From the NCBI RefSeq assembly GCF_000381885.1, contig NZ_KB907219.1:155855-219854 (forward strand): a stretch of 64,000 bases of DNA, read 5' to 3'. The notes beneath the pieces are model-generated. The model saw nothing but the letters and a program-made list of their open reading frames with translations, was not told the origin of the DNA and searched no databases. Positions 9,515 to 19,852 of this stretch are shown piece after piece. The translations under genes were made by a program, and so were the position numbers. This DNA comes from Actinomadura atramentaria DSM 43919 (GTDB taxonomy: Bacteria > Actinomycetota > Actinomycetes > Streptosporangiales > Streptosporangiaceae). The stretch's first letter is position 1. The number at the start of each line of letters is the position of its first letter.

Positions 9515-9993
9515 CCGCACGGCCCGTCAAGGGCCCAAGTCAGAGCGCGCTTCCGCCGGGCGGGGGCGCGTTCGGCGTTCCGGGGCGGGGCGCCGCCGCC
9601 GGTCCGGTGGGCGGCGCCCGATCGCGTGCTTCTTCCGTCGCAGGTCGCCGGGCAGAGGACGGTTGATATCGGATCGGACTCGGATCGGTAAAGCTTGCTG
9701 TCCACGGCCTGCTCACGGCCGAGTGGGGTTCGCGTCGAACGTACTATTCGGGCGATTTGTCTGTGACGCCGCGCATGCGCGTGTGCCCGAGATGACGACG
9801 AGATCACAAGTCAGAAACGGGTACTGGCGCCAGTCGTCGCACCGATGGACAGTCGTGCTCGAAGCACTAGGTTTCCCTCCGGCAAACACTGGCGTAACGG
9901 GCATGGGCGGCAACGGACGATCTCCGCCGCCGACCGGCCCCCGCCGGCGGCGGCAGGGCCGAACCAGCGGCCGGACGGTAGGAGGTATGGAGC
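9515..9993. other. Long intergenic region upstream of the peptide ABC operon
   Basis: These 479 bases hold no convincing gene. They contain a repeated CGGATCGG motif near 9668-9688, a perfect palindrome ACTGGCGCCAGT at 9823-9834, and an inverted repeat GTGCT-CGA-AGCAC at 9855-9867. The two inverted repeats lie 32 bases apart and 130-170 bases before the first transporter gene, the position expected for operators. Confidence 0.4.
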
Positions 9994-10995
9994 GTGACCG
10001 CACCCATGGAGGTGTCCGGTTCGGAGGCCGAGGCGCAGCCCGAAGCCGTCCTGGCCGGAGTCGAGGCGAACAAGATCCAGGGCCGTTCCCTGGGCCAGAT
10101 CGCCTGGCTGCGGCTCAAGCGCGACAAGGTCGCCCTGGGCGGCGGCGTCGTGGTGGTCCTGCTGATCCTCATGGCGATCTTCGCGCCGTGGATCACCAAG
10201 CTGCTCGGCCATCCCCCCAACGAGTTCCACCAGGACCTCATCGACCCGACGCTCGGCGGCCCGCTGAAGCCGTGGGGCGGCGCCAACGGCGACTACCTGT
10301 TCGGGCTGGAGCCGGGCAACGGCCGCGACCTGTTCAGCCGCATCGTCTACGGCGCCCGCGTCTCGCTGCTCGTCGGCTTCCTCGCGACGCTGGTGTCGGT
10401 GCTGATCGGCACGATCTTCGGCGTCATGGCCGGCTACTTCGGCGGCTGGGTCGACTGGATCATCGCGCGGCTCATGGACGTCTTCCTGGCGTTTCCGCTG
10501 CTGATGTTCGCCATCGCGATCGTCGGCGTCCTGCCCGACAAGCTCGCCGGGCTGGAGGGCAACGGCCTGCGCATGGCGATCCTGATCTTCATCATCGGCT
10601 TCTTCGGCTGGCCCTACATCGGCCGGATCGTCCGCGGCCAGACGATCTCGCTGCGCGAGCGCGAGTTCGTCGACGCGGCGCGCAGCCTGGGCGCGCGCAG
10701 CCCGTACATCCTGTTCCGCGAGCTGCTGCCGAACCTCGTCGCGCCGATCCTGGTCTACGCGACGCTGCTCATCCCGACGAACATCCTCTTCGAGGCGTCG
10801 CTGTCGTTCCTCGGCGTCGGCATCAGCCCGCCGACGCCGGCATGGGGGAGCATGCTCACCGACGCGATCCGGACCTACCAGATCGCTCCCTATTTCGTGG
10901 TCATCCCGGGTCTGGCGATCTTCGTCACGGTCATGGCCTTCAACCTGTTCGGCGACGGTCTGCGGGACGCTCTCGACCCGCGGAGCAACCGCTGA
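9994..10995 (+). CDS. Peptide/nickel-type ABC transporter permease (DppC-like)
   Basis: This inner-membrane permease of 333 residues has the OppC N-terminal region (QIAWLRLKRDKVALGGGVVVVLLILMA is its first membrane segment) and about six membrane helices. The cytoplasmic EAA loop is FVDAARSLGARSPYILFRELLPN, which contacts the ATPases. GTG 9994 has GGAGG eight bases upstream. It opens the operon, separated from its partner permease by the binding-protein gene, an uncommon order. Confidence 0.93.
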   Translation: MTAPMEVSGSEAEAQPEAVLAGVEANKIQGRSLGQIAWLRLKRDKVALGGGVVVVLLILMAIFAPWITKLLGHPPNEFHQDLIDPTLGGPLKPWGGANGDYLFGLEPGNGRDLFSRIVYGARVSLLVGFLATLVSVLIGTIFGVMAGYFGGWVDWIIARLMDVFLAFPLLMFAIAIVGVLPDKLAGLEGNGLRMAILIFIIGFFGWPYIGRIVRGQTISLREREFVDAARSLGARSPYILFRELLPNLVAPILVYATLLIPTNILFEASLSFLGVGISPPTPAWGSMLTDAIRTYQIAPYFVVIPGLAIFVTVMAFNLFGDGLRDALDPRSNR

Positions 10996-11038
10996 TCCCC
11001 CGCTGGAACCTCCCATGCTCAGTAGCGAAAGGGTATTC

Positions 11039-12790
11039 ATGAAAAGCCGTTCGAGAATCCTGGCCGCATCGTCGGCCGGGCTCCTCGCCCTGGGCCTCCT
11101 CGCGGCCTGCGGCGGCGACGACAAGGACTCCGGCAGCGGCGGCGCCGGCTTCAACGCCGCCGTCGACAAGGTCGTCAACCCTTCCGACAAGAAGGGGGGC
11201 GTGCTGAAGATGGCGATCAGCAGCGACATCGAGTCCACGGACCCGGGCAACATGTACTACGCCTGGTCCACGAACTTCGTGCGGCTGTACTCGCGGATGC
11301 TGCTGACCTACCCGTCCAAGCCGGGCGACGAGGGCCGCAAGCCGTCCCCCGACCTCGCCGAGGCGCTGGGCGTGCCGAGCGACGGCAACAAGACCTGGAC
11401 CTACAAGCTCAAGCACGGCCTCAAGTACGAGGACGGCACGGAGATCAAGGCCAAGGACATCAAGTACGCGGTCGCGCGCACCTTCGACCGCAGCGTCCTG
11501 CGCAGCGGCCCGAGCTACTTCGCCGACATGCTCGACGCGTCGGGTTACAAGGGTCCGTTCAAGGACAAGAACCTGGACCACTTCAAGGGCGTCAGCACGC
11601 CGGACGACTACACGATCGTCTTCCACCTGAAGAAGCCGTTCGCCGAGTTCAACGAGCTGGTGAACTTCTCCGGCCAGACGGCCCCGGTCCCGCAGGACAA
11701 GGACAAGGGCGACCGCTACGGCCTGCACCCGGTCTCGTCGGGCCCGTACAAGTGGCAGGGCGACTACCAGCCCGGCAAGGGCGGCACGCTGGTCCGCAAC
11801 GACCAGTGGGACCAGAGCACCGACGAGAACCGCAAGCAGCTCCCGGACCAGGTCCAGATGATCTCCGGCCTGAACGCCGAGGAACTCGACAACCAGCTCC
11901 TCAAGGGCGAGATCCAGATCGACCTCGCGGGCTCGGGCGTCCAGGACAACGCGCGCAAGACGATCCTGACCGACCCGAACATGAAGGCCCAGTCGGACGA
12001 CCCGAACGGCGGGTTCCACTGGTACATGCCGATCGACACCACGGTCATCCCCAACATCGAGTGCCGCAAGGCGCTGATCTGGGCGGCGGACCGCGACGCG
12101 ATGTGGCGCGCCTACGGCGGTGACATCGGCGGCGAGCTGGCGACCTCGATCATGCCGCCGGACGTCACGGGCCGCGAGAAGGGCACGGACTACTACACCA
12201 AGGCCGAGACCGGCTACCACGGCGACGTGAACCAGGCCAAGGCCGCCCTCGCCAAGTGCGGCAAGCCCAACGGCTTCGAGACCACGATGATCTACCGCGA
12301 GGACCGGCCGAAGGAGAAGGCGACGGCCGTCGCCCTCCAGCAGGCGGAGTCGCGGGTCGGGATCAAGCTGAACCTCAAGGGCTACCCGGCCAACACCTAC
12401 ACCACCGACCAGATCGGGTCCCCGGACTTCAACAAGAAGAACAACGTGGGCCTCGGCACCTTCGGCTGGCTGTCGGACTGGCCGACCGGCTACGGCTTCC
12501 TCTGGGCGCTGACCGACTCGCGCGCCATCCTCCCGAGCGGCAACATCAACATCTCGGAGATCAAGGACGCGCAGATCGACAAGTGGTGGGACGAGTCCCT
12601 CACCCAGACCGACCCCGCCGCCCGCGCGAAGCTCTACAACCAGATCGACGACCGCTTCCGCGCGGAGGCGGCCGTGATGCCGAACGTGTACGCCAAGTCG
12701 CTGCTGTTCCGCCCGAGCGGCCTGACGAACGTGTTCTTCCACAAGGGCTTCGGCATGTACAACTACTCCACTCTCGGCGTGGCCAAGTAG
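11039..12790 (+). CDS. Peptide-binding lipoprotein of ABC importer (SBP family 5)
   Basis: This 583-residue extracellular solute-binding protein starts with a lipoprotein signal: MKSRSR, a hydrophobic core, and lipobox LLAAC. Family 5 hallmarks include GGVLKMAISSDIESTDPG near the mature N-terminus and the ATG-proximal domain with TWTYKLKHGLKYEDGTEIKAKDIKYAV. It presumably delivers oligopeptides to the flanking permeases; the ligand cannot be predicted. ATG 11039 is preferred over the upstream in-frame ATG 11015 because it follows AAAGGG and gives a proper signal peptide. Confidence 0.93.
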   Translation: MKSRSRILAASSAGLLALGLLAACGGDDKDSGSGGAGFNAAVDKVVNPSDKKGGVLKMAISSDIESTDPGNMYYAWSTNFVRLYSRMLLTYPSKPGDEGRKPSPDLAEALGVPSDGNKTWTYKLKHGLKYEDGTEIKAKDIKYAVARTFDRSVLRSGPSYFADMLDASGYKGPFKDKNLDHFKGVSTPDDYTIVFHLKKPFAEFNELVNFSGQTAPVPQDKDKGDRYGLHPVSSGPYKWQGDYQPGKGGTLVRNDQWDQSTDENRKQLPDQVQMISGLNAEELDNQLLKGEIQIDLAGSGVQDNARKTILTDPNMKAQSDDPNGGFHWYMPIDTTVIPNIECRKALIWAADRDAMWRAYGGDIGGELATSIMPPDVTGREKGTDYYTKAETGYHGDVNQAKAALAKCGKPNGFETTMIYREDRPKEKATAVALQQAESRVGIKLNLKGYPANTYTTDQIGSPDFNKKNNVGLGTFGWLSDWPTGYGFLWALTDSRAILPSGNINISEIKDAQIDKWWDESLTQTDPAARAKLYNQIDDRFRAEAAVMPNVYAKSLLFRPSGLTNVFFHKGFGMYNYSTLGVAK

Positions 12791-12830
12791 GTCTCCGCCG
12801 CCTCGCTCTAGAAGGCAGGTGAAGGCCGTG

Positions 12831-12870
12831 GGCGGCCGGTCCGGGACCACCCGGTCCCGGACCGGCCGCC
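12831..12870 (+). repeat. Perfect 18-bp hairpin between binding-protein and permease genes
   Basis: The arms 12831-12848 and 12853-12870 are exact complements (GGCGGCCGGTCCGGGACC and its reverse) around the loop ACCC. There is no T-run, and the next gene begins 14 bases later. The position suggests an mRNA-stabilising stem or attenuator that leaves the binding protein more abundant than the permease. Confidence 0.85.
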
Positions 12871-12883
12871 CTGGCCGCGCACT

Positions 12884-13893
12884 GTGATCGCTTTCATTGT
12901 TCGCCGGCTCGTGGGTGCGGTGGCGCTGCTGCTGGTCATCAGCGCGGTGACCTTCCTCATCTTCTTCGGGCTCCCGAGGCTGGCCGGTACCAGCTCCGAC
13001 ACGCTCGCCGCGCGCTTCGCGGGCAAGTCCCCGACTCCGGAGACCATCACCGCGATCAAGGAACGGTTCGGCTTCGACGACCCGCTCGTCGTGCAGTACG
13101 GGCACTTCCTCCACGATCTGGTCCTCGGCGGCACGTACGACACCGGGACCGACAAGATCCACTGCGCGGCCCCGTGCCTCGGCTACTCGTTCCGGACCAA
13201 CCAGAACGTGACCGACATGCTGCTGGACCGGCTCCCGATCACCTTCTCGCTGGTCATCGGGGCGGCCGTCATCTGGCTGCTGGTCGGCGTGTCCATCGGC
13301 GTCCTCTCGGCGCTGAAGCGCGGGTCGCTGTTCGACCGCGCCGCGATGATGGTCGCGCTCGCCGGCGTCTCGCTGCCGATCTACTTCACCGGCCTGCTGT
13401 CCCTGGCGTTCGTCGTCCACGGCTGGGGGCTGCTGCCGCCGGTCAACTACTCCTCGTTCCTCTCCAACCCGTTCTCGTGGGCGGGCGCGCTGATCCTGCC
13501 CTGGGTGACGCTCGCGTTCCTGTACGCGGCGATGTACGCGCGGCTCACCAGAGCCGGGATGCTGGAGACGATGAGCGAGGACTACATACGCACGGCGCGG
13601 GCCAAGGGCCTGCCCGAGCGGACGGTCATCACCAAGCACGCGCTGCGGGCGTCGCTGACCCCCCTGCTGACGATCTTCGGTCTGGACTTCGGCCTGCTGT
13701 TCGGCGGCGCGGTCCTCACCGAGAAGACCTTCTCGCTGAAGGGCCTGGGGTCGCTCGCGCTGGACGGGGTGATCGGCAGCGACCTGCCGGTCGTGCTCGG
13801 GACCGTCCTCACGACCGCCGTGTTCGTCGTCGTGGCGAACCTGGTGGTGGACATTCTGTACGGCGTCGTCGACCCGAGGGTGAGGTTCAGCTG

Positions 13894-13894
<1 letters not shown>
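12884..13894 (+). CDS. Peptide/nickel-type ABC transporter permease (DppB-like)
   Basis: This 336-residue permease starts directly in its first membrane helix (VIAFIVRRLVGAVALLLVISAVTF, quoted in part) and has about six helices. The EAA loop is DYIRTARAKGLPERTVITKHALRASLTP. It pairs with the DppC-like protein. GTG 12884 has no clear Shine-Dalgarno; translation may depend on the hairpin just upstream. Its stop overlaps the next start by one base (TGATG). Confidence 0.93.
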
Positions 13895-14975
<1,081 letters not shown>

Positions 14976-14979
<4 letters not shown>

Positions 14980-16199
14980 CGAGCACGAGTGGGAAGACAG
15001 TGAACACTTCGAAGACCCCGCCCGAGGCGGACACGGTCGCGGACGCGGCGGCCAGCGCGGCCGACACCGTGGCGGACGCCCCCGCCGAGCGCGCCGAGCC
15101 GCGCCGCCGGCCGGACCCGTCGGACGAGCCGCTGCTGCGCGTCGAGGGCCTGGGCAAGCACTTCCCGGTGACGTCCGGGCTGCTGCGCCGCCAGGTCGGC
15201 GCGGTCCGCGCCGTGGACGGCGTGTCGTTCTCGGTGCGCCGGGGCGAGACGCTGGGCCTGGTGGGGGAGTCGGGCTGCGGGAAGTCCACGACGGGCCGGA
15301 TGGTCATGCGGCTGCTCGACCCGTCCTTCGGCAAGATCGTCTTCGACGGGCGGGACATCACCGGGCTGTCGCAGCGCAGCCTGCGCCCCCTCCGCCGCGA
15401 CCTGCAGATGATCTTCCAGGACCCGTACTCGTCGCTGAACCCGCGCCAGACGGTCGGCGCGATCGTCGGCGCGCCGTTCCGGCTGCAGAGCATCCGGACC
15501 GAGAACGGCGTCAAGAAGGCCGTGCAGGAGCTGCTGGAGCTCGTCGGCCTCAGCCCCGAGCACTACAACCGGTACCCGCACGAGTTCTCCGGCGGGCAGC
15601 GGCAGCGCATCGGCATCGCCCGGACGCTGGCCCTCAAGCCCAAGCTGATCATCGCGGACGAGCCGGTGTCGGCGCTGGACGTGTCGGTGCAGGCGCAGGT
15701 CGTCAACCTGCTGGAGGATCTCCAGGACGAGCTGGACCTCACCTACGTCGTCATCGCGCACGACCTGTCGGTCGTCCGGCACATCGCCGACCGCGTCGCG
15801 GTCATGTACCTCGGCAAGATCGTCGAGATCGCCGACCGCGACGACCTGTACGAGCGCCCGATGCACCCGTACACGACGGCGCTGCTGTCGGCCGTCCCGG
15901 TGCCGGACCCGGCGGCGCGCAAGGGCCGCGAGCGCATCCGGCTGCAGGGCGACGTCCCGAGCCCGCTCGACCCGCCGCCCGCCTGCCGGTTCCACACGCG
16001 CTGCTGGAAGGCGCAGGAGATCTGCAAGCAGGTCGAGCCGCCGCTGGTGGAGCTGAGCCCGGGCCACGAGGCCGCGTGCCACTTCCCGGAGAACGCGACC
16101 GTCAGCGCCACCGACCTGGTGGAGCGCGCGGGAGTGGACGGCACGGTGGTGGATGGCACGGTGGTGGACGCCGCGGGGGAGACCGCCGCGGACTCCTGA
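14976..16199 (+). CDS. Peptide ABC transporter ATP-binding protein (DppF-like)
   Basis: This second ATPase (407 residues from GTG 14976) completes the importer. It has Walker A GESGCGKST, signature FSGGQRQRIGIARTL, Walker B LIIADEPVSALD and an IAHDLSVV switch. The N-terminal 45 residues are an Ala/Asp/Glu-rich linker. GTG 14976 overlaps the previous stop (GTGA); GTG 15000, after GGGAAG, is a possible alternative eight codons downstream. The tail has a short VDGTVVDGTVVDAAG repeat. Confidence 0.93.
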
Positions 16200-16224
16200 C
16201 CCCGGCCCGGCGAGCGCATGGCGG

Positions 16225-16271
16225 CGCCGGACGCGACGATCTCCGCACTCGTCGCGTCCGGCGTCGCTTTT
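16225..16271 (+). terminator. Rho-independent terminator of the peptide ABC operon
   Basis: A perfect 15-bp stem (16225-16239 with 16249-16263) and nine-base loop are followed within a few bases by a TTTT tract (CGCTTTTCTG). It lies 25 bases after the last ATPase gene. Confidence 0.85.
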
Positions 16272-16313
16272 CTGTGTATCACGGCGCGCGTCCCGCCGGT
16301 CGCGGAACGGGAA

Positions 16314-16346
16314 GGGCGGCCCGCGCGGGGAGTGCGCGGGCCGCCC
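16314..16346 (-). terminator. Hairpin terminator after the FtsX-type permease gene
   Basis: A perfect 13-bp stem (16314-16326 with 16334-16346) with loop GGGGAGT lies 16 bases beyond the stop of the minus-strand permease. It lacks a strong T-run, which is common for GC-rich actinomycete terminators. Confidence 0.6.
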
Positions 16347-16362
16347 GGGGAGGGGAGCGGGG

Positions 16363-18852
16363 TCAGTCGGTGGAGATCGCCTTGAGGACGTCCATCCGGC
16401 CCGCCCGCCACGCCGGCCACAGCGCCGCCAGGACGCCGATGACCGCCGCGACGACCAGGTAGACCACCAGCGTCCCGTAGGGGATCGACAGCACGCCCAG
16501 CCCGTCGTCGGACATCGCCTGCTGCAGCGACGCGCCGAACGCCAGCCCGATCGCCATGCCGAGCAGCGCGCCGAACACCGCGATGACGATCGACTCGGCG
16601 CGGATCATCCGGCGGAGCTGGCGGCGGCCCATGCCGATCGCCCGCAGCAGCCCGATCTCCCGCGTCCGCTCGATCACCGACAGCGCGATGGTGTTGATGA
16701 CGCCGACCGCGGCGATGATCACCGACAGGGCCAGCAGGATCGAGATGATCGCGACGACGCCGTCGATGCCCTTGCTGACCTCGTCCTTGAGGTCGGTCTG
16801 GTCCTGCACCTTCAGCGCCGGGTTCGCCTTGACGGCGTTCTCGATGCCCTGCCGGGGCGCCTTCGCGCCGCCGGTGTCGACCGCGACCATCCCGATGACC
16901 GGCTGCGGCGTGTGCGCCAGGTGCTCGGCCGCCGCGACGAACCGCGACCCCATCAGGTCGTTCTTCTTGTAGATCCCGACCAGGCGCAGCGGCACGGTCT
17001 TTCCGTCGGCGAACGTCACCGGGAGCGTGCCGCCGAGCGCGACGCCGCGCGCCTTGGCGGTGTCCTCGTCCAGCAGGACGCCGTCCTTGCCGGGGTCCTC
17101 CGACCCCGACACCATCTCCAGCTTCGACGCGCGGCCGAGGGCGGGCATGTCGCCGGAGGAGTAGCCGACCTTCTTGCCCGCGATCACCGCGTCACCGCTG
17201 TACGCGCGGGCGATCGACCGGACGCCCGGCACCTGCGCGATGCGCTGCGCGGCCTCGGCGTCGACGCCGTTGCCCGACGAGCTGACGATGTAGTCCGCGC
17301 CGAGCTGCTCGTCGATCTGCGCGTTCACCGACGCCCGGATCGACGCGCCGAGCACGTTCACCGTCGTGATCAGCGCGAGGCCGATCATCAGCGCCGCCGC
17401 CGTCGCCGCCGTGCGGCGCGGGTTGCGCAGCGCGTTCTGCTGCGCGAGCCGCCCCGGCACCCGCATCACCCTGGCGAACGGCCAGCCCAGCACCTTCACG
17501 ACCGGGATGCTGATGAGCGGGGCGAGCATCGTGACGCCGATGAACACCGCGAACGCGCCCGCGCCGACCAGGACCGCGTTGGCCGTCCCGCTCGCCGCGC
17601 CGCCCAGGCCGAGGCCGATCAGCACCGCGCCGAGGACGGTCAGGACGCCGCCCAGCGACAGCCGGATGCGCAGCGACCGCTGCGGCATCGCCACGTCGTC
17701 GCGCATCGCCGCCACCGGCGGGATCTTCGCGGCGCGCCGCGCCGGGAAGTACGCCGACACGACCGTCACGATGACGCCGACCAGGTACGACACGATGACC
17801 GTGCGGGCCGACAGCACCAGGCTGCCGCCGCCGTTCATCGCCTGCAGCAGCGTCGCGAGCCCCGCCCCGGCCGCCAGGCCGAGCGTGGACCCGACGAAGC
17901 CGACCGCGACGGCCTCGCCGATCACCGCGCGGGTGACCTGCCCGCGCCCCGCGCCGATGGCGCGCAGCAGCGCCAGCTCGCGGGTGCGCTGCGCCACCAG
18001 CATCGTGAACGTGTTGAAGATGATGAACGCGCCGACGAACACCGCGATCAGCGCGAACGCGAGCAGGAACGTGCGGAAGAAGCCCATCACGGCCTCGACG
18101 TCGCTCTTGTTCTCGTCGCGCATCTTCGTGCCGGTGATCGCCTCCAGCCCGTCCGGGAGCTTGGCCGCGACCCGGTCGCGCAGGACCGCCTCGCTCGGCC
18201 CCGAGGACTGCATCTGGATCTCGGAGAAGTAGCCGGGCTTGAGCAGCAGCCGCTGCGCCGTGGCCGTGTCGAACCCGGTGACGGTCGCGCCCATGAGGTT
18301 GCCGGTGTCGATCAGCCCGGTGATCCGCGCCGTCCGCGGCGGCCCGGACAGGACGATCTTGACCGTGTCGCCGATCGCGAAGTGCGCCTTCTTCGCGGTG
18401 TCGGTGTCGATCAGCACCTCGCCGGGGCCGCTCGGCGCGCGGCCGCTCGCCAGCTTGAAGCTGCCGTCGTCGCCCGTCCAGTTGACGCCCATCTGCGGCG
18501 GACCGCCGCCGCCGACCACCTTGCCGTCGCGGCCCACGACCGCCGCGTACCCGCCGACCTGGCCCTCGGGGTCCTTGACGCCCTCGACGGTCTTCAGCGT
18601 GTCCACCAGGGACGCCGGAATCGGCATCGCGTTCATGCCGTCGTCGTCGGAGCCGCCGATCTTCTTCGCGCGGACGTCCACCGCGACGTTCTTGCCGACG
18701 CTGCTGAACAGGTCGTCGAACTGCTTGCCCATCGTGTCGGTGAACATCAGCGTCCCCGCCACGAACGCGACCCCGAGCAGGACCGCGACGCCCGTCAGCA
18801 GCAACCGCACCTTGTGCGCGGCCAGGTTGCGGAGCGTGACCTTGGTCATCAT
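16363..18852 (-). CDS. ABC transporter permease with two FtsX domains
   Basis: This 829-residue protein has two repeats, each an extracytoplasmic MacB-like region plus an FtsX core: an N-terminal helix (MMTKVTLRNLAAHKVRLLLTG), a first core around residues 260-370, a central helix region, and a second core near 700-829. The conserved RTRELALLRAIGAGRGQV and RTREIGLLRAIGMGRRQL motifs mark the two coupling loops. Such exporters move lipids, peptides or antimicrobials, or act mechanically; the substrate is unknown. Its ATG overlaps the stop of the ATPase gene (ATGATGA). Confidence 0.93.
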   Translation of the reverse strand: MMTKVTLRNLAAHKVRLLLTGVAVLLGVAFVAGTLMFTDTMGKQFDDLFSSVGKNVAVDVRAKKIGGSDDDGMNAMPIPASLVDTLKTVEGVKDPEGQVGGYAAVVGRDGKVVGGGGPPQMGVNWTGDDGSFKLASGRAPSGPGEVLIDTDTAKKAHFAIGDTVKIVLSGPPRTARITGLIDTGNLMGATVTGFDTATAQRLLLKPGYFSEIQMQSSGPSEAVLRDRVAAKLPDGLEAITGTKMRDENKSDVEAVMGFFRTFLLAFALIAVFVGAFIIFNTFTMLVAQRTRELALLRAIGAGRGQVTRAVIGEAVAVGFVGSTLGLAAGAGLATLLQAMNGGGSLVLSARTVIVSYLVGVIVTVVSAYFPARRAAKIPPVAAMRDDVAMPQRSLRIRLSLGGVLTVLGAVLIGLGLGGAASGTANAVLVGAGAFAVFIGVTMLAPLISIPVVKVLGWPFARVMRVPGRLAQQNALRNPRRTAATAAALMIGLALITTVNVLGASIRASVNAQIDEQLGADYIVSSSGNGVDAEAAQRIAQVPGVRSIARAYSGDAVIAGKKVGYSSGDMPALGRASKLEMVSGSEDPGKDGVLLDEDTAKARGVALGGTLPVTFADGKTVPLRLVGIYKKNDLMGSRFVAAAEHLAHTPQPVIGMVAVDTGGAKAPRQGIENAVKANPALKVQDQTDLKDEVSKGIDGVVAIISILLALSVIIAAVGVINTIALSVIERTREIGLLRAIGMGRRQLRRMIRAESIVIAVFGALLGMAIGLAFGASLQQAMSDDGLGVLSIPYGTLVVYLVVAAVIGVLAALWPAWRAGRMDVLKAISTD

Positions 18853-19643
18853 CGGGCCGTGCCCCCCGGCAGGTCGAAGCCCTTCATGCGCTCAAGGACG
18901 CGCTCGGCGGTCGGCTCGCGCATCGTGTCGACGATCCGGCCGTCCGACAGGAACAGCACGTCGTCGGCGTACGCCGCCGCGGACGGGTCGTGGGTCACCA
19001 TCACGATCGTCTGGCCCATCTCGCGCACCGACGACCGCAGGAAGCCCAGCACCTCCGCGCCCGAGCGCGAGTCCAGGTTCCCGGTCGGCTCGTCGGCGAA
19101 GATGATGTCCGGGCGCGACGCCAGCGCCCGCGCGCACGCCACCCGCTGCTGCTGGCCGCCCGACAGCTCCGACGGCCGGTGCTTGAGCCGCGGCCGCAGC
19201 CCGACCGTGTCGATGACCCGGTCCAGCCACTCCTGGTCCGGCTTGCGGCCCGCGATGCCCATCGGCAGCGTGATGTTCTCCAGCGCCGTCAGCGTCGGCA
19301 CCAGGTTGAACGCCTGGAAGATGAACCCGATCTTGTCGCGGCGCAGCCGCGTGAGCTGCTTGTCCTTCAACCGCGTCAGCTCCGTGCCGCCGATCCGGAC
19401 GACGCCGGAGTCCACCGCGTCCAGCCCGGCCATGCAGTGCATCAGCGTCGACTTGCCCGACCCGGACGGACCCATCACCGCGGTGAACCGGCCCCGCGGG
19501 ATGCCGACCGTCACGTCGTCGAGCGCGACCACCCGCGCGTCGTCGCGGCCGTAGCCCTTGGAGACGTGCTCGGCCGACGCGGCGAAGTCACCCGCCCCGG
19601 GCGCGGGCTGCGCGTCGGCGGTCGATGGGGCGGAGTACGTCAC
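18849..19643 (-). CDS. ABC transporter ATP-binding protein (LolD/MacB type)
   Basis: This 264-residue ATPase has Walker A GPSGSGKST, signature LSGGQQQRVACARAL, Walker B IIFADEPTGNLD and switch VTHDPSAAAYAD, the pattern of ATPases that partner FtsX permeases. GTG 19643 is chosen because AGGGG lies about eight bases upstream and homologous proteins begin shortly before the nucleotide-binding domain. It is coupled to the permease downstream. A nested inverted repeat sits immediately upstream of the start. Confidence 0.92.
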   Translation of the reverse strand: MTYSAPSTADAQPAPGAGDFAASAEHVSKGYGRDDARVVALDDVTVGIPRGRFTAVMGPSGSGKSTLMHCMAGLDAVDSGVVRIGGTELTRLKDKQLTRLRRDKIGFIFQAFNLVPTLTALENITLPMGIAGRKPDQEWLDRVIDTVGLRPRLKHRPSELSGGQQQRVACARALASRPDIIFADEPTGNLDSRSGAEVLGFLRSSVREMGQTIVMVTHDPSAAAYADDVLFLSDGRIVDTMREPTAERVLERMKGFDLPGGTAR

Positions 19644-19659
19644 GGTGTGTCCCCTGTTC

Positions 19660-19701
19660 GTGGTGGAAAGCCATGCGATACGACGATTCGTCGTCCACCA
19701 C
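19660..19701. promoter_or_regulatory. Nested inverted repeats upstream of the FtsX-type ABC genes
   Basis: An outer repeat GTGGTGGA (19660-19667) pairs with TCCACCAC (19694-19701). Inside it is a near-perfect palindrome ACGACGATTCGTCGT (19680-19694). The pair lies 17-58 bases before the ATPase start, a plausible operator for the neighbouring two-component regulator. Confidence 0.5.
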
Positions 19702-19852
19702 AGAACAGTAGGAGCCGGGACGTCCCGGCGGATGCACCGCAGGAAGGGAATATCGGGTCCACCCACGGCATGAGGACCCGCCGCCGCCGTCGTCCTCGGG
19801 GAGTAGACCCGCCTCCCCCGCCTCAGGGAAGGCCCCGGAGACGGCCTCGGGG

